Shown here: one piece after another, positions 8,082 to 17,502 of the stretch | Numbering within the stretch: the stretch's first letter is position 1 | Layout of the letters: every line of letters starts with the position of its first letter | Source of the DNA: Physcocola sp002396385 | Lineage (GTDB): Bacteria; Bacteroidota; Bacteroidia; Bacteroidales; Paludibacteraceae | Reading direction: 5' to 3' | DNA length: 36,357 nucleotides | Assembly (NCBI GenBank): GCA_946535435.1 | Contig: CAMNDM010000038.1 | Coordinates: forward strand, 1-36,357 | Notes under the pieces: generated by a model | What the model was told of the DNA's origin: nothing | The model's database searches: none | Seen by the model: the letters and a program-made list of their open reading frames with translations, nothing else | Program-made: the position numbers and the translations under genes

Positions 8082-9425
8082 TTAAACAAGACCTTGTGCA
8101 AGCATTGCGTTAGCAACCTTAACGAAACCTGCGATGTTAGCTCCCTTAACGTAGTTAACCACACCGTCGGCACCAGTTCCGTACTTAACACAGTTGTCGT
8201 GAATATCCTTCATGATGCGCTGCAACTTAGCGTCAACCTCTTCACGAGTCCAAGACAAACGCTCAGAGTTCTGAGACATTTCAAGACCAGAAGTAGCAAC
8301 ACCACCAGCGTTAGAAGCCTTACCTGGAGCGTAAAGGATCTTGGCTGCGATGAAAGCGTTAACTGCACCGATTTCAGAAGGCATATTAGCACCTTCGGCA
8401 ACACAGATTACGCCGTTAGCGAGAAGTGCCTTTGCATCAGCTTCGCTAAGTTCGTTCTGGGTAGCGCATGGCATAGCAACATCAACCTTAACCAACTGCC
8501 AAGGACGCTGACCCTCGTAGTACTTAGAAGAAGGATATTTAGCAGCGTATTCCTTGATACGGCCACGCTTAACATTCTTAAGTTCCATGATGTAAGCGAG
8601 CTTTTCAGCGTCGATACCAGCCTCATCGATGATACAGCCGTTAGAGTCTGATACAGATACTACGGTTGCACCCAACTGAGTGCATTTTTCAACAGCGTAC
8701 TGTGCAACGTTACCAGAACCAGAGATAGCCACACGTTTGCCCTTCAAGCTGTCGCCTTTAGTAGCGAGCATGTACTGTGCGAAGTAAGTAGTTCCGTAAC
8801 CAGTTGCTTCAGGACGGATCAAAGAACCTCCGTATTCGAGACCTTTACCAGTCAAAACGCCTACGAATTCGTTGCGGAGTCTCTTGTACTGACCGAACAT
8901 GAAACCAACCTCACGGGCACCAGTACCTATATCACCTGCAGGAACGTCGGTGTCGGCACCTACGTGACGCTGCAATTCAGTCATAAAGCTCTGGCAGAAG
9001 CGCATAACTTCGTTGTCGCTCTTGCCCTTAGGGTCGAAGTCAGAACCACCCTTAGCACCACCCATAGGAAGGGTAGTCAAGCTGTTCTTCAAAACCTGCT
9101 CGAAAGCAAGGAACTTAAGCATACCCAAGTTTACTGAAGGGTGCAAGCGGATACCACCTTTGTAAGGGCCGATTGCGCTGCTCATCTGTACGCGGAAACC
9201 ACGGTTGATTTGGAATTCACCCTTATCGTCAATCCAAGGCACACGGAAGATGATAACTCTTTCTGGCTCGGTCATTCTTTCAAGGATTTTAGCCTTCTCG
9301 TATTCAGGATGCTCCTGGATGTATGGAAGAAGAGATTCTGCTACTTCCTGTACTGCTTGGTGGAACAATGGTTCGCCTGGGTTCTTGGCGATAAGATTGT
9401 CCATGAATTCTTTTAATGCAACCAT
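8082..9425 (-). CDS. gdhA: NADP-type glutamate dehydrogenase (hexameric)
   Basis: A 447-residue enzyme converting 2-oxoglutarate plus ammonia to glutamate, the normal length for the small hexameric family (EC 1.4.1.4; cofactor preference inferred from family). Substrate and catalytic residues are visible: K89 in GPYKGG, K113 region, K125 in PMGGAKGG, and D165 in DVPAGDIGTG, with the same numbering for K125 and D165 as in the Clostridium symbiosum enzyme. The nucleotide-binding glycine motif is SGSGNVAQYA. It has a consensus promoter and a leader of about 135 nt, and sits upstream of ddh. Confidence 0.97.
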   Translation of the reverse strand: MVALKEFMDNLIAKNPGEPLFHQAVQEVAESLLPYIQEHPEYEKAKILERMTEPERVIIFRVPWIDDKGEFQINRGFRVQMSSAIGPYKGGIRLHPSVNLGMLKFLAFEQVLKNSLTTLPMGGAKGGSDFDPKGKSDNEVMRFCQSFMTELQRHVGADTDVPAGDIGTGAREVGFMFGQYKRLRNEFVGVLTGKGLEYGGSLIRPEATGYGTTYFAQYMLATKGDSLKGKRVAISGSGNVAQYAVEKCTQLGATVVSVSDSNGCIIDEAGIDAEKLAYIMELKNVKRGRIKEYAAKYPSSKYYEGQRPWQLVKVDVAMPCATQNELSEADAKALLANGVICVAEGANMPSEIGAVNAFIAAKILYAPGKASNAGGVATSGLEMSQNSERLSWTREEVDAKLQRIMKDIHDNCVKYGTGADGVVNYVKGANIAGFVKVANAMLAQGLV

Positions 9426-9990
9426 TTTTTAATTGTATTTTAAAGTGTTATTTGTTTGTTATATTCTCTGTTCAGTTGTGTGGGGCAGTAAAGTTTGTTT
9501 TTCTTTGTGCCGTGGAAAGCTGCAATTGTTGTGTTGCCCGCTTTCACTTTTTGATTTTTTCTTGACGCAAAAATAGTAAAAGTGTAATAGAATGCAAAGA
9601 AAATCTTCCATTTTGTCAAAATATTTTTCAGGTCTGTTTTTAATTCCTGCTTTTTTTCTGTTGTGCCAGCGTCTTATACTTTATTCTAGGGCATAGCCTT
9701 GGCTACAACAAATATGTATAGAGTCAATTAGAAGGGCCTGTTTGTTCCGTAACAGTTTTTGTACGTCTGGCTTTTTGCTCGTGTTTGTGACTTTTTTGTA
9801 GCTTTTTGTCAAAAAACATTGGTTGTGCCATGAAAAAAGGTCGCTTGCCTCTGGAATGGTTAAAATGTCATTTTGCTTTTTATGACAGCGGCGTGTGCAA
9901 AGTGGAGCCTGTTTGGGTGTCTTTCTGCAAAATTTGAGGGCGAATGTTGCTTTGATTGCAATAAATTCTTAATATTGTAAAAAAAATACC
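9426..9990. other. Long divergent intergenic region between gdhA and the hydrolase gene
   Basis: Holds the gdhA promoter at its left. The rest is rich in T and G on the plus strand, with short imperfect hairpins (TAGCC-tt-GGCTA near 9700; CTGTT...AACAG then TTTTT near 9740-9762), but no convincing RNA gene. TTGATTGCAATAAA near 9955 resembles an FNR box with one mismatch. A 35-codon frame from 9830 is not persuasive. Confidence 0.5.
9568..9598 (-). promoter_or_regulatory. Promoter of gdhA
   Basis: On the minus strand TTTG (9598-9595), a 19-nt spacer, and TATTTTTG (9575-9568), a full match to the Bacteroides-type consensus. Start expected near 9561. Confidence 0.75.
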
Positions 9991-10809
9991 ATGAGGAGTA
10001 AATGTCTAGCTATTCTTATTTTCGTGTCGTTTGTGCTGACCAGTGTGTCTGCAGCAGAACGTGATCCGAATGTTTTTTATGGACGCTCTTTTAGTTCCGA
10101 CGGAGATACCCTTTTCTATAGGGTAATGTATCCGAAGGGTTATTCCGACAATACGAAAAAGAAATTTCCGTTGGTGCTGGTTCTGCATGGCGGTGATGCT
10201 TTAGCTAAACAAGGACAACACTACAATGCCAAACAACTCAGTTCTCCGGTGGCAGAATTATTCGCTCAGAATTCGGTAAAGGACTCTTTCCCCGCAATAG
10301 TCGCTTTCCCTCAGTGTGAAGAGGGAGACCGTTGGGCGGAAATGGGAATATCTTCTGCCGGTAAAGTGGTGAACTTCCCTGAAAATCCGGAACAGACTTA
10401 TTCGGGTGAATTGCTGGAAAGCATGGTCAAATATTATATAAAACATTACCCAGTCGATGAAAAACGTATTTATTTGATTGGATTGGGTTCGTTCGGTGGA
10501 AGCGGAGCCCTAGATTTGGCTGCCCGCAAACCGAAATATTTTGCGGGTGTCATCTCGCTTGGAGGTGCGATTCATCCTGGTAGGACGAAAAGCCTGCGTA
10601 AGATACCTTTACGGCTTTATTCCTCCGATGCCATGACCGATGTACCTTTGACGCTTGTTCGCGACGTCTACATCGAGTTGCAGGCTGCTGGTGCTAAGTG
10701 TTGCGACCCGGTGTTCGAACTCGGGAGCAAAGATGAAGCCGAATGTGTTCATATGGCGGCAAACTCCAAGGGCTTTTTGAAGTGGCTGTTCTTACAAAAG
10801 AAAAAATAA
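9991..10809 (+). CDS. Secreted alpha/beta-hydrolase, PHB-depolymerase/esterase-like
   Basis: A 272-residue protein with signal peptide (MRSKCLAILIFVSFVLTSVSA). The fold is shown by FPLVLVLHGGDA (oxyanion-hole region) around residues 60-71, YPVDEKRIYLIGL before the nucleophile elbow, and VHMAANSKGFLKWLF with the C-terminal His. These match the peptidase/esterase family that includes feruloyl-esterase and PHB-depolymerase-like proteins. The elbow reads GLGSFGG rather than the usual GLSMGG, so Ser position or activity may differ. Substrate unknown. It is 41 bp upstream of the WG-repeat gene and probably co-transcribed with it. Confidence 0.8.
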   Translation: MRSKCLAILIFVSFVLTSVSAAERDPNVFYGRSFSSDGDTLFYRVMYPKGYSDNTKKKFPLVLVLHGGDALAKQGQHYNAKQLSSPVAELFAQNSVKDSFPAIVAFPQCEEGDRWAEMGISSAGKVVNFPENPEQTYSGELLESMVKYYIKHYPVDEKRIYLIGLGSFGGSGALDLAARKPKYFAGVISLGGAIHPGRTKSLRKIPLRLYSSDAMTDVPLTLVRDVYIELQAAGAKCCDPVFELGSKDEAECVHMAANSKGFLKWLFLQKKK

Positions 10810-10850
10810 CCTGTCTTCATAATTTATAAGGTTTTTAAATAGAAAGAGTA

Positions 10851-13538
10851 ATGAAGAATAACAAGTTAATACTGATAGCATTATTAGGAGGCTGTTTGTC
10901 TGCTTCCGCTGCAGATATTCAAGACGCAATCAGGTTGGTTAAGAAAAATAATTTTACGAAGGCTATCGCCCTCCAAAACAAACTGATGGGTAATGACGCG
11001 TCTGTTAATCTTTTGGGAGACATCTCGAAGGCGTTGATGTTCAACAATCCAAAGTATTCGAACTATAATCCGCTTGAAGCCTATAGTATCTACAACCGCA
11101 TTATTTATAGTGACCGGCTTTACGACGCGAAGGTGATGAATATAATGCGTGAGGAGCAGATTGACATGGACAAACTCCGCTTGGAGATAGAAGCTAATCT
11201 GCTGAAGAACGCAAAGTCGCAGAATACGGTTGAAGCGTACGACCAGATTATCAACGCATGCCAGGGTTGCTCTTATCTGAACGAGGCCAAGAAGGCTAAA
11301 GAGAACCTGGTCTTCAATAACACACTTTCGGGCGCTACTCTGGCTGATGTACAGGCCTTCCTCGACGCGGAGCCAAACTCGCCTAAGCGCAAAGATGCCG
11401 AACGATTGCGCGATTCTTTGGCTTATGCCGAATTGCCGAATACAAGCGATGCCTATACAAAATATATCAACGATTATCCGAATTCCATCTACACACCGAA
11501 GTTGAAGAAGGATGTTGAAAAACTGGCTTACGACGAGGCGAAGAATGATGGAACTATTAACGCTTACGCCAAATATATTGCCAACTTCCCTGAGAGCAAG
11601 AATGTCAAATTCTTCCAGTCGAAGATCGAGAGCGAGCAGTCTTCCCTTGTCTGGAAGATTGACCCTATGTATAGCGATGCACGTTATGCGGTTGACTCTG
11701 TGGCAAAGAAAGAGTATGTGCTGGTGAAAACTTCGTTGTGGGGCGTTTTGAATTCAACCGGAGCTGAGATTGTCGCACCTAAGTTTGAAGATGTGGGCGA
11801 TGTTTATAATGGTCTGCTCGCTGTTAAAGTGGGTGGACGTTGGGGACTTGCCAATGTGAACAACGGTACGGTGACCTATCCTGCCAATATGGCCTCTAGC
11901 TCAGATATCAAGTTCCTGACTCCTAAATACACTGCTGTGAAGGAAAATGGTTCCTGGGGCTTGGTCTACCAGGGAAAAGATTTGTTGGTAGCACCATTCG
12001 TTGCCGGCTCTTTGGGTGAGCGAAACTATAAACTGATCGATAACGATGGTGTGGCTTTGACCGATGGCAAGACCTTGAAAACGGCTACGGCAGAGGGTGT
12101 GGTTGCGCACGACAGCTTGTACGACGAGGTTTCTTGGAGCACATCTGCTAGTATTGATAGCAGGTTTATAAAGGTTCGCTCTGGTAAAAAGTATGGTATT
12201 GTAGGCCCTACTGGTTATCTGATGTTTGCACCCCAATTCGATATGATTCCGTTCTTCGATTCCGATGGTATTGCTATCTTGAAGAACCTATTCCAGGAAG
12301 GTTGGATGGATACGAAAGGAAACTTCTTATATTACGACCGCCTCTCTTCTTATAAGGATTGTGGCTCTACCGACAAAATGATAGCGTATGAAGTGAGCGG
12401 CACGTGGGGCTTCCTCGATAAGACCCAAAAAGGCGGTAACCTGCCATTGAAATATAGTGCTGTTGGTGAATGCTTCACCGATGGATTCGCAAAAGTTAAG
12501 GAAGGCGGACAATGGAAGTACATTGACCGTGCTGGTAATACGGTGTATACGCTGGCTTCTGGCAATGAGCAAGCTGAAGTGGTTGGGGGTATGTTGCTGG
12601 TTAAAAACGGAACGCATCTGACTTTGGTTAACAAACAAGGCGATAAGTTTGAAGCTAATGACATTAACGATTATGACAAACACATCGCATCCAACTATAT
12701 TATTGTGACTAAAAAAGGCCTGAAAGGTGCGATTGACCGGGCCGGGCAGGTGGTTGTGCCTGCACAGTATTCGGAAATGACCCGCTATTGCAACAATTAT
12801 TCAATTGTGACCAAGGACGGGAAAATGGGCTTGTATTATAAAAACAATTTGGTTATTGAACCAAAATACGAACGTTTGCAGGACCCTGCGTACGTCTTCA
12901 CGAACGATTGCGGTGCTTTTGCCGACGAAAAGGTAAACAACACAATTTTCGTATCGGTGTCTAATGGCGCTGATAACACTAAAATTATTATGAAGGAAGG
13001 AAAATCTCTTTTCACAACTACCGACGAGGTGAAGTTGAAGAGGACCGACAATGGTTATTGCGTGGTTAAGACCGCTGCCTATGGCGCCTTCAGTTCAAAT
13101 GCGAAATGTGCGTTGATTGGCCCTAAAGGCGAGGTGCTTGTGAAACCTTCGTATTCAAATATCAGTCAGTTGAAGAGTAATAATGGTGTTTATTTCTCTT
13201 ACAGAACCGGTGAGGGTAAATGGGGTATACTTAATTCGAGAGGCAACATAGAAGTGCCGGCTTTCGCAAATAAGATCATCTCATATGACGGATTTATTGT
13301 CCTTGCCGAGGTAGATGGTGATGTACAATTGTTTGACAAACACGGATTGCCTCTTTTGCCAAAGGGGTATGACGTTGACGGACAAATAGTGAAAGACAAG
13401 GCTACGGGCTTGTATGGCGTTATCGATAAGAAAGGAAATATAAAGGTATATCCTTATTACCAAAAGGTCGCAAAAGTGACTGACAAGTACGCTGTTGTTG
13501 CCAAAGATGGCAAGTTCGGAATTGTGAATTACCGATAG
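10851..13538 (+). CDS. WG-repeat protein with N-terminal TPR-like region, secreted
   Basis: 895 residues beginning with a signal peptide (MKNNKLILIALLGGCLSASA). Residues ~20-270 are helical with TPR-like character (NFTKAIALQNKLM, NTSDAYTKYINDYPNS). From ~270 to the end are about a dozen WG repeats with the pattern Lys-x-Gly-x-Trp/Tyr-Gly-hydrophobic-hydrophobic-Asn/Asp-xx-Gly, e.g. SLWGVLNSTG, GRWGLANVN, GSWGLVY, KYGIVGPTG, GTWGFLDK, KFGIVNYR. WG repeats probably form a beta-propeller-like surface. Biochemical role unknown; periplasmic or outer-membrane location inferred from the signal peptide. A terminator follows. Confidence 0.85.
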   Translation: MKNNKLILIALLGGCLSASAADIQDAIRLVKKNNFTKAIALQNKLMGNDASVNLLGDISKALMFNNPKYSNYNPLEAYSIYNRIIYSDRLYDAKVMNIMREEQIDMDKLRLEIEANLLKNAKSQNTVEAYDQIINACQGCSYLNEAKKAKENLVFNNTLSGATLADVQAFLDAEPNSPKRKDAERLRDSLAYAELPNTSDAYTKYINDYPNSIYTPKLKKDVEKLAYDEAKNDGTINAYAKYIANFPESKNVKFFQSKIESEQSSLVWKIDPMYSDARYAVDSVAKKEYVLVKTSLWGVLNSTGAEIVAPKFEDVGDVYNGLLAVKVGGRWGLANVNNGTVTYPANMASSSDIKFLTPKYTAVKENGSWGLVYQGKDLLVAPFVAGSLGERNYKLIDNDGVALTDGKTLKTATAEGVVAHDSLYDEVSWSTSASIDSRFIKVRSGKKYGIVGPTGYLMFAPQFDMIPFFDSDGIAILKNLFQEGWMDTKGNFLYYDRLSSYKDCGSTDKMIAYEVSGTWGFLDKTQKGGNLPLKYSAVGECFTDGFAKVKEGGQWKYIDRAGNTVYTLASGNEQAEVVGGMLLVKNGTHLTLVNKQGDKFEANDINDYDKHIASNYIIVTKKGLKGAIDRAGQVVVPAQYSEMTRYCNNYSIVTKDGKMGLYYKNNLVIEPKYERLQDPAYVFTNDCGAFADEKVNNTIFVSVSNGADNTKIIMKEGKSLFTTTDEVKLKRTDNGYCVVKTAAYGAFSSNAKCALIGPKGEVLVKPSYSNISQLKSNNGVYFSYRTGEGKWGILNSRGNIEVPAFANKIISYDGFIVLAEVDGDVQLFDKHGLPLLPKGYDVDGQIVKDKATGLYGVIDKKGNIKVYPYYQKVAKVTDKYAVVAKDGKFGIVNYR

Positions 13539-13555
13539 TGCTAACCCTTTAAAAT

Positions 13556-13590
13556 AAAAAAGCAACGGCAATAATTTGTCGTTGCTTTTC
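13556..13590 (+). terminator. Terminator after the WG-repeat gene
   Basis: AAAAGCAACG (13558-13567), 12-nt loop, CGTTGCTTTT (13580-13589). The A-rich 5' and T-rich 3' arms could serve both strands. It separates the previous pair from the coaX operon, whose ATG follows 11 bp later. Confidence 0.75.
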
Positions 13591-13600
13591 GTTTCTAATA

Positions 13601-14323
13601 ATGAATCTTACAATAGACCAAGGTAATACTGCCGTTAAGGTAGGCGTGTTCGATGGTGATGCGTTGGTTTCGTCGAGCCGTTTCGTCTGTCTCGGTGAAA
13701 ATCAGGTAGACCAACTGCTGGCCAGTTATCCGATAGAAGCGGCCATAGTGTCGACAGTGGGCGACTCTTCAAAACTGGCTATCGGCTATCTCCAGCAGCG
13801 TTGCCGGCGGTTTATCCGTTTCTCATCACAGACACCGATTCCGCTGAGCAACCTTTACGAAACACCTTCTACATTGGGAGTCGACCGCTTGGCTTCGTGT
13901 GTGGGAGCCAATTTCCTGTTGCCAAACACCAACTTGTTGGTTGTAGATATGGGAACATGCATTACACTTGATATTGTAACTGCCAGTGGCAGTTTCCTTG
14001 GCGGAAATATATCGCCAGGTATGGCAATGCGGTTTAAAGCTTTGCATCAATATACAAACGCTTTACCGTTAGTCAGTCCGGAGGAAGGAGTGCCACTTTT
14101 CGGGACGAATACAAACGATGCCATTCTGTCGGGAGTGGTGCAGGCTATAGTCTACGAATTGGAAGGCTATTGTAGACATTTGTCGCTAAAATATCCTAAT
14201 CTTTCACTTTATTTGACGGGTGGAGACGCTTTTTTCTTTGAAAAGCGCTTAAAAAGTAGCATCTTTGTAAATCCAAACTTATTGTTGATCGGTTTAAACA
14301 GAATTCTTCAATTTAATGCGTAA
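13601..14323 (+). CDS. coaX: Type III pantothenate kinase
   Basis: 240 residues, acetate/sugar kinase fold, first step of coenzyme A synthesis (EC 2.7.1.33). Family signatures: IDQGNT at residues 5-10 (phosphate 1), GVDRLAS near 90, VVDMGTCITLDI near 110-121 (phosphate 2), GGNISPGMAMRFKAL (substrate region) and LYLTGGDA (adenosine). Normal length. First gene of a six-gene run; the next gene starts 8 bp before its stop. Confidence 0.96.
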   Translation: MNLTIDQGNTAVKVGVFDGDALVSSSRFVCLGENQVDQLLASYPIEAAIVSTVGDSSKLAIGYLQQRCRRFIRFSSQTPIPLSNLYETPSTLGVDRLASCVGANFLLPNTNLLVVDMGTCITLDIVTASGSFLGGNISPGMAMRFKALHQYTNALPLVSPEEGVPLFGTNTNDAILSGVVQAIVYELEGYCRHLSLKYPNLSLYLTGGDAFFFEKRLKSSIFVNPNLLLIGLNRILQFNA

Positions 14324-15569
14324 GATAACCTCATTATTGGTCGTTTCCGCGCTGGCTGTCTCAAGCGTGAGTGCTCAGAACAACACAAGTTCGCCTTATT
14401 CTCGTTATGGCTATGGCGAGTTGGTAGAACCGGGTTTCGGGTATTCCAAATCGTTGGGTGGACTTTCCGCAGGCATTCGTAACTACAATCACATTAACAG
14501 CGCAAATCCGGCTTCCTATACGGCTATCGACACTTTGGGCTTCCGTTTTGAGTTTGGAGCCTCTATCAAGTGTTCAAAATTTACCGACAACAATAACTTA
14601 ACCACAAAGTCGTGGGACCAGAATCTTGAATACCTGGCACTTCAGTTGCCTGTTACCAAGTGGATGGGGTTTAGTGCCGGACTGCAACCCTTTAGCTTTG
14701 TTGGGTATCAGTTCGGAGGGAAAAGTGTTACACCCTCGACCATCTCGACCGATTCTCTTGTCGTATACACAAACTATGCGGGTGCAGGAGACATCACACA
14801 ATTATATTTGGGATTGGGTGTTGAACCCTTCAAGAATTTCAACCTGGGTATGAATGTGTACTACAATTTCGGAACAGTTTCCCATGCCAGCCAGGTCGCA
14901 TTTGCAAACTCGTTGTATCATTCAACACTACAAAAGAATGAAATTTCTGTGCATGACTGGAATGTAGGTTTTGGAGCCCAATATGATTATCAACTTAATG
15001 AAAAAAGAAATTTAACCGTAGGATTGACTTTTGACCTCCCTTCTAAAATGAAAGCATCGGCTGAAAAAGAGGTGGTTACGGCAAATGTTGATACGGTGAC
15101 ATTGAATTTTGATAATTCTTTCGGACTTCCGCTTTCTTTTGGCGCAGGTTTTGCATATGATATAAATGAAAGCTGGATGATAGGAGCTGACTACAAATTC
15201 CAAAAATGGTCTGATGTGGAGTATTTCGGAGAAAAAGTATTCAACGACCGCCAGCGTTTCGCTTGTGGTGCTGAACTGTTGCCGGACAGACTCAGCAAGA
15301 AGTTCTTTAAGCGTATGTCTTACAGGGTTGGTGCTAACTTTTCTAACTCTTATTTCGATGTTAACGAAAACGAGTTTAACCAATTGGCTTTTTCGGCCGG
15401 TTTTGGCATCCCGTTGCGAAGAGTTGCGAATCCAACCTATCTAAACTTGGGTTTTGAGTACGGACGGGCGGGAAAAAAGTCTGAGGACATGATTCTTGAA
15501 CAGTATTTCAAACTCTCGCTTAATCTAAGCGTAAACGAACGCTGGTTCGTAAAACGCAAATTTGAATAA
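14316..15569 (+). CDS. Outer-membrane protein, coaX-linked Bacteroidota family
   Basis: 417 residues with signal peptide (MRKITSLLVVSALAVSSVSA) followed by NTSSPYSRYGYGEL and INSANPASYTAIDTLGF, the characteristic start of a conserved Bacteroidales outer-membrane family usually found behind coaX. Repeated amphipathic strands (FNLGMNVYYNFGTV, WMIGADYKFQKWSDVEYFG) indicate a beta-barrel, with some resemblance to FadL-like transporters. Exact function unknown. It overlaps coaX, so translation is likely coupled. Confidence 0.85.
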   Translation: MRKITSLLVVSALAVSSVSAQNNTSSPYSRYGYGELVEPGFGYSKSLGGLSAGIRNYNHINSANPASYTAIDTLGFRFEFGASIKCSKFTDNNNLTTKSWDQNLEYLALQLPVTKWMGFSAGLQPFSFVGYQFGGKSVTPSTISTDSLVVYTNYAGAGDITQLYLGLGVEPFKNFNLGMNVYYNFGTVSHASQVAFANSLYHSTLQKNEISVHDWNVGFGAQYDYQLNEKRNLTVGLTFDLPSKMKASAEKEVVTANVDTVTLNFDNSFGLPLSFGAGFAYDINESWMIGADYKFQKWSDVEYFGEKVFNDRQRFACGAELLPDRLSKKFFKRMSYRVGANFSNSYFDVNENEFNQLAFSAGFGIPLRRVANPTYLNLGFEYGRAGKKSEDMILEQYFKLSLNLSVNERWFVKRKFE

Positions 15570-15590
15570 AAACAATTAAAATTCACTAAT

Positions 15591-16931
15591 ATGAAACTGA
15601 AATTATTTATCGCCCCTCTGTTGGGCGCAATTTCTGTACAAGCATTTGCACAAGATTATGGTGCTAACAAGGACGAATGTCTTCAGAACCTGTCGTTGAT
15701 GGGTACATATACGAAACAAGCAGCAAAGACTGGAAATTATGCCGATGCTGTAACTCCTTGGGAATATGTTTATGCTAACTGCCCACAATCGAGCCAGTCT
15801 ATTTATATCCAGGGCCCGAATATCTTGAAATGGCAGATGAAGCAGGCTACCGATGTCGCTTCTAAGACCAAGTTGTTCGATAAAATGATGAAGGTTTATG
15901 ACGACCGTATCAAATACTTCTCTAATAAGAAACCTTCATACTATATCCGCGGACGCAAGGCGTTCGACTATGTGGCCAATATGGATCAGACTACTTACAA
16001 GAATACTGACCCGTTGAAGCAAAACGCATATGGATGGTTGAAAACCTCAATAGAAGAAGGTGGAGCTGATAACGAACTTGCAGTCTTCCAACAGTTTTAT
16101 GTGATTTCGAAGGGTATTTTCGATGCAAAGAAGACGGAAGGAGCTATTCGCCAACAGTATGTTAACGACTACCTTCTACTTACCGATGTTCTTGGTAAAC
16201 GTGTGGCCGAAGGTTCAGAAGCAGACTCTACATACGACCAATTGAAAGGTGCTATTGACGTAGACTTCGGTCGTTCGGGTGCTGCCGACTGTAACCAGTT
16301 GAACTCTGTTTACTCTGCCCAAGTCGAAGCTCACAAAGCAGATAAGGAATGGTTAAAGAATGTCCTGAAATTGTATGATATGGCCGATTGCGATGGTTCA
16401 ACAGTTTACTTCAAGGCTTCTGAATACCTGTATAAAATTGAACCAACTTACACTGCTGCCAATGGTTTGGCTGCAATGGCGTATAGCAAAAAGGATATAA
16501 ATGGAGCTATCGGATACTTGAATAAAGCGTGCGATCTGGCTACCAGCAGATCCGACAAATCGAATATCATGCTGAAGGTCGCAAACCTCTACTACAAGCA
16601 GAAGAATTATTCACAAGTCCGCACTTATGCGCAAAAGGCACTTTCGTACAACTCTAACAATGGAGGCGCTTATTTGCTTATCGGAAACGCTTATGCGGCT
16701 TCGGCTTCTACTATCAGTACCGACGCGTTTATTCAGCGCACTGCTTACTGGGCTGCAGTCGACAAGTTCGAAAAAGCAAAAGCGGTTGATGCTAACTGTG
16801 CGGGTATTGCAAACAGCCTTATCAGCAGCTACAAAAAATACTTCCCTGACAAGAAGGAATGTTTCATGCGTAAAATCTCTGGTACATACCATGTGCCAGG
16901 TTGGATTAACGAAAACACAACTGTCCGCTAA
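15591..16931 (+). CDS. Periplasmic TPR protein
   Basis: 446 residues with signal peptide (MKLKLFIAPLLGAISVQAFA). Helical repeats run through the protein; the clearest TPRs are at ~275-385 (GAIGYLNKACDLA, NYSQVRTYAQKALSYN, GGAYLLIGNAYAAS). Three cysteines in DADCD-like positions are scattered without a metal motif. It lies 21 bp after the barrel gene and 8 bp before lptC, which suggests a role in envelope assembly; this is inference from context. Confidence 0.85.
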   Translation: MKLKLFIAPLLGAISVQAFAQDYGANKDECLQNLSLMGTYTKQAAKTGNYADAVTPWEYVYANCPQSSQSIYIQGPNILKWQMKQATDVASKTKLFDKMMKVYDDRIKYFSNKKPSYYIRGRKAFDYVANMDQTTYKNTDPLKQNAYGWLKTSIEEGGADNELAVFQQFYVISKGIFDAKKTEGAIRQQYVNDYLLLTDVLGKRVAEGSEADSTYDQLKGAIDVDFGRSGAADCNQLNSVYSAQVEAHKADKEWLKNVLKLYDMADCDGSTVYFKASEYLYKIEPTYTAANGLAAMAYSKKDINGAIGYLNKACDLATSRSDKSNIMLKVANLYYKQKNYSQVRTYAQKALSYNSNNGGAYLLIGNAYAASASTISTDAFIQRTAYWAAVDKFEKAKAVDANCAGIANSLISSYKKYFPDKKECFMRKISGTYHVPGWINENTTVR

Positions 16932-16939
16932 TTGATAGC

Positions 16940-17500
16940 ATGAAGCTCTTTCCGGCATATCTTAAACATACGGCAACCGTTCTTGCAGCGGTTGCTGTGT
17001 GCTTTTTTGGCGCATGTTCGGCTGATACTGATAACCAGAATGTCGGCATCGACAGTACCGCTCCAACTTTGCGTGCTCTGGAGGTCTCGACTGTTATCTC
17101 CGATTCTGGCGTGACTCGTTACAGGGCAACAACTCCGGAATGGCTGATCTTTAACAATGTCAGAAGTCCGTATTGGTTGTTCCCTAAGGGACTGCGCATT
17201 GAACAGTTTGATACAAACCTCGAGACTGAGGCCAATATCTATTGCGATAAGGCCCATTATGATCAGAGTCTCAGATTGTGGAGACTTGATGGCAATGTGC
17301 GTGTGACAAACCGAAAGGGGGAAAAGTTTGAAACCGAGCAACTTTTTTGGGATCAGGTGAATGCCAAGGTCTATTCCGACAAGAAGATAAAAATCCAGCA
17401 ACCGAATTGTATTATCAACGGAAGTGGATTTGTATCGAATGAGACAATGACGCATTACGAAATCACCCACCCCGAGGGTATAATACCAATTTCCGATTAG
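16940..17500 (+). CDS. lptC: LPS export protein LptC, lipoprotein-like
   Basis: 186 residues. The N-terminus is hydrophobic with CFFGAC at residues 21-26, so the protein may be lipid-anchored at C26 rather than held by a helix as in E. coli. The rest has the LptC/OstA-like pattern of short strands: YRATTPEWLIFNN, FPKGLRIEQFD, ANIYCDKAHYDQ, LDGNVRVTNRKGEKFETEQLFWD, GSGFVSNETMTHYEI. It receives LPS from the LptBFG transporter and passes it to the periplasmic bridge. Gene spacing of 2 bp to the next gene indicates an operon. Confidence 0.9.
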   Translation: MKLFPAYLKHTATVLAAVAVCFFGACSADTDNQNVGIDSTAPTLRALEVSTVISDSGVTRYRATTPEWLIFNNVRSPYWLFPKGLRIEQFDTNLETEANIYCDKAHYDQSLRLWRLDGNVRVTNRKGEKFETEQLFWDQVNAKVYSDKKIKIQQPNCIINGSGFVSNETMTHYEITHPEGIIPISD

Positions 17501-17502
17501 GT

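Noticed and set aside
9830..9937. 35-codon plus-strand frame beginning ATG-AAA-AAA in the gdhA-hydrolase gap
   Set aside because: Short, no promoter or terminator, unusual composition; not better than chance in a T/G-rich region.
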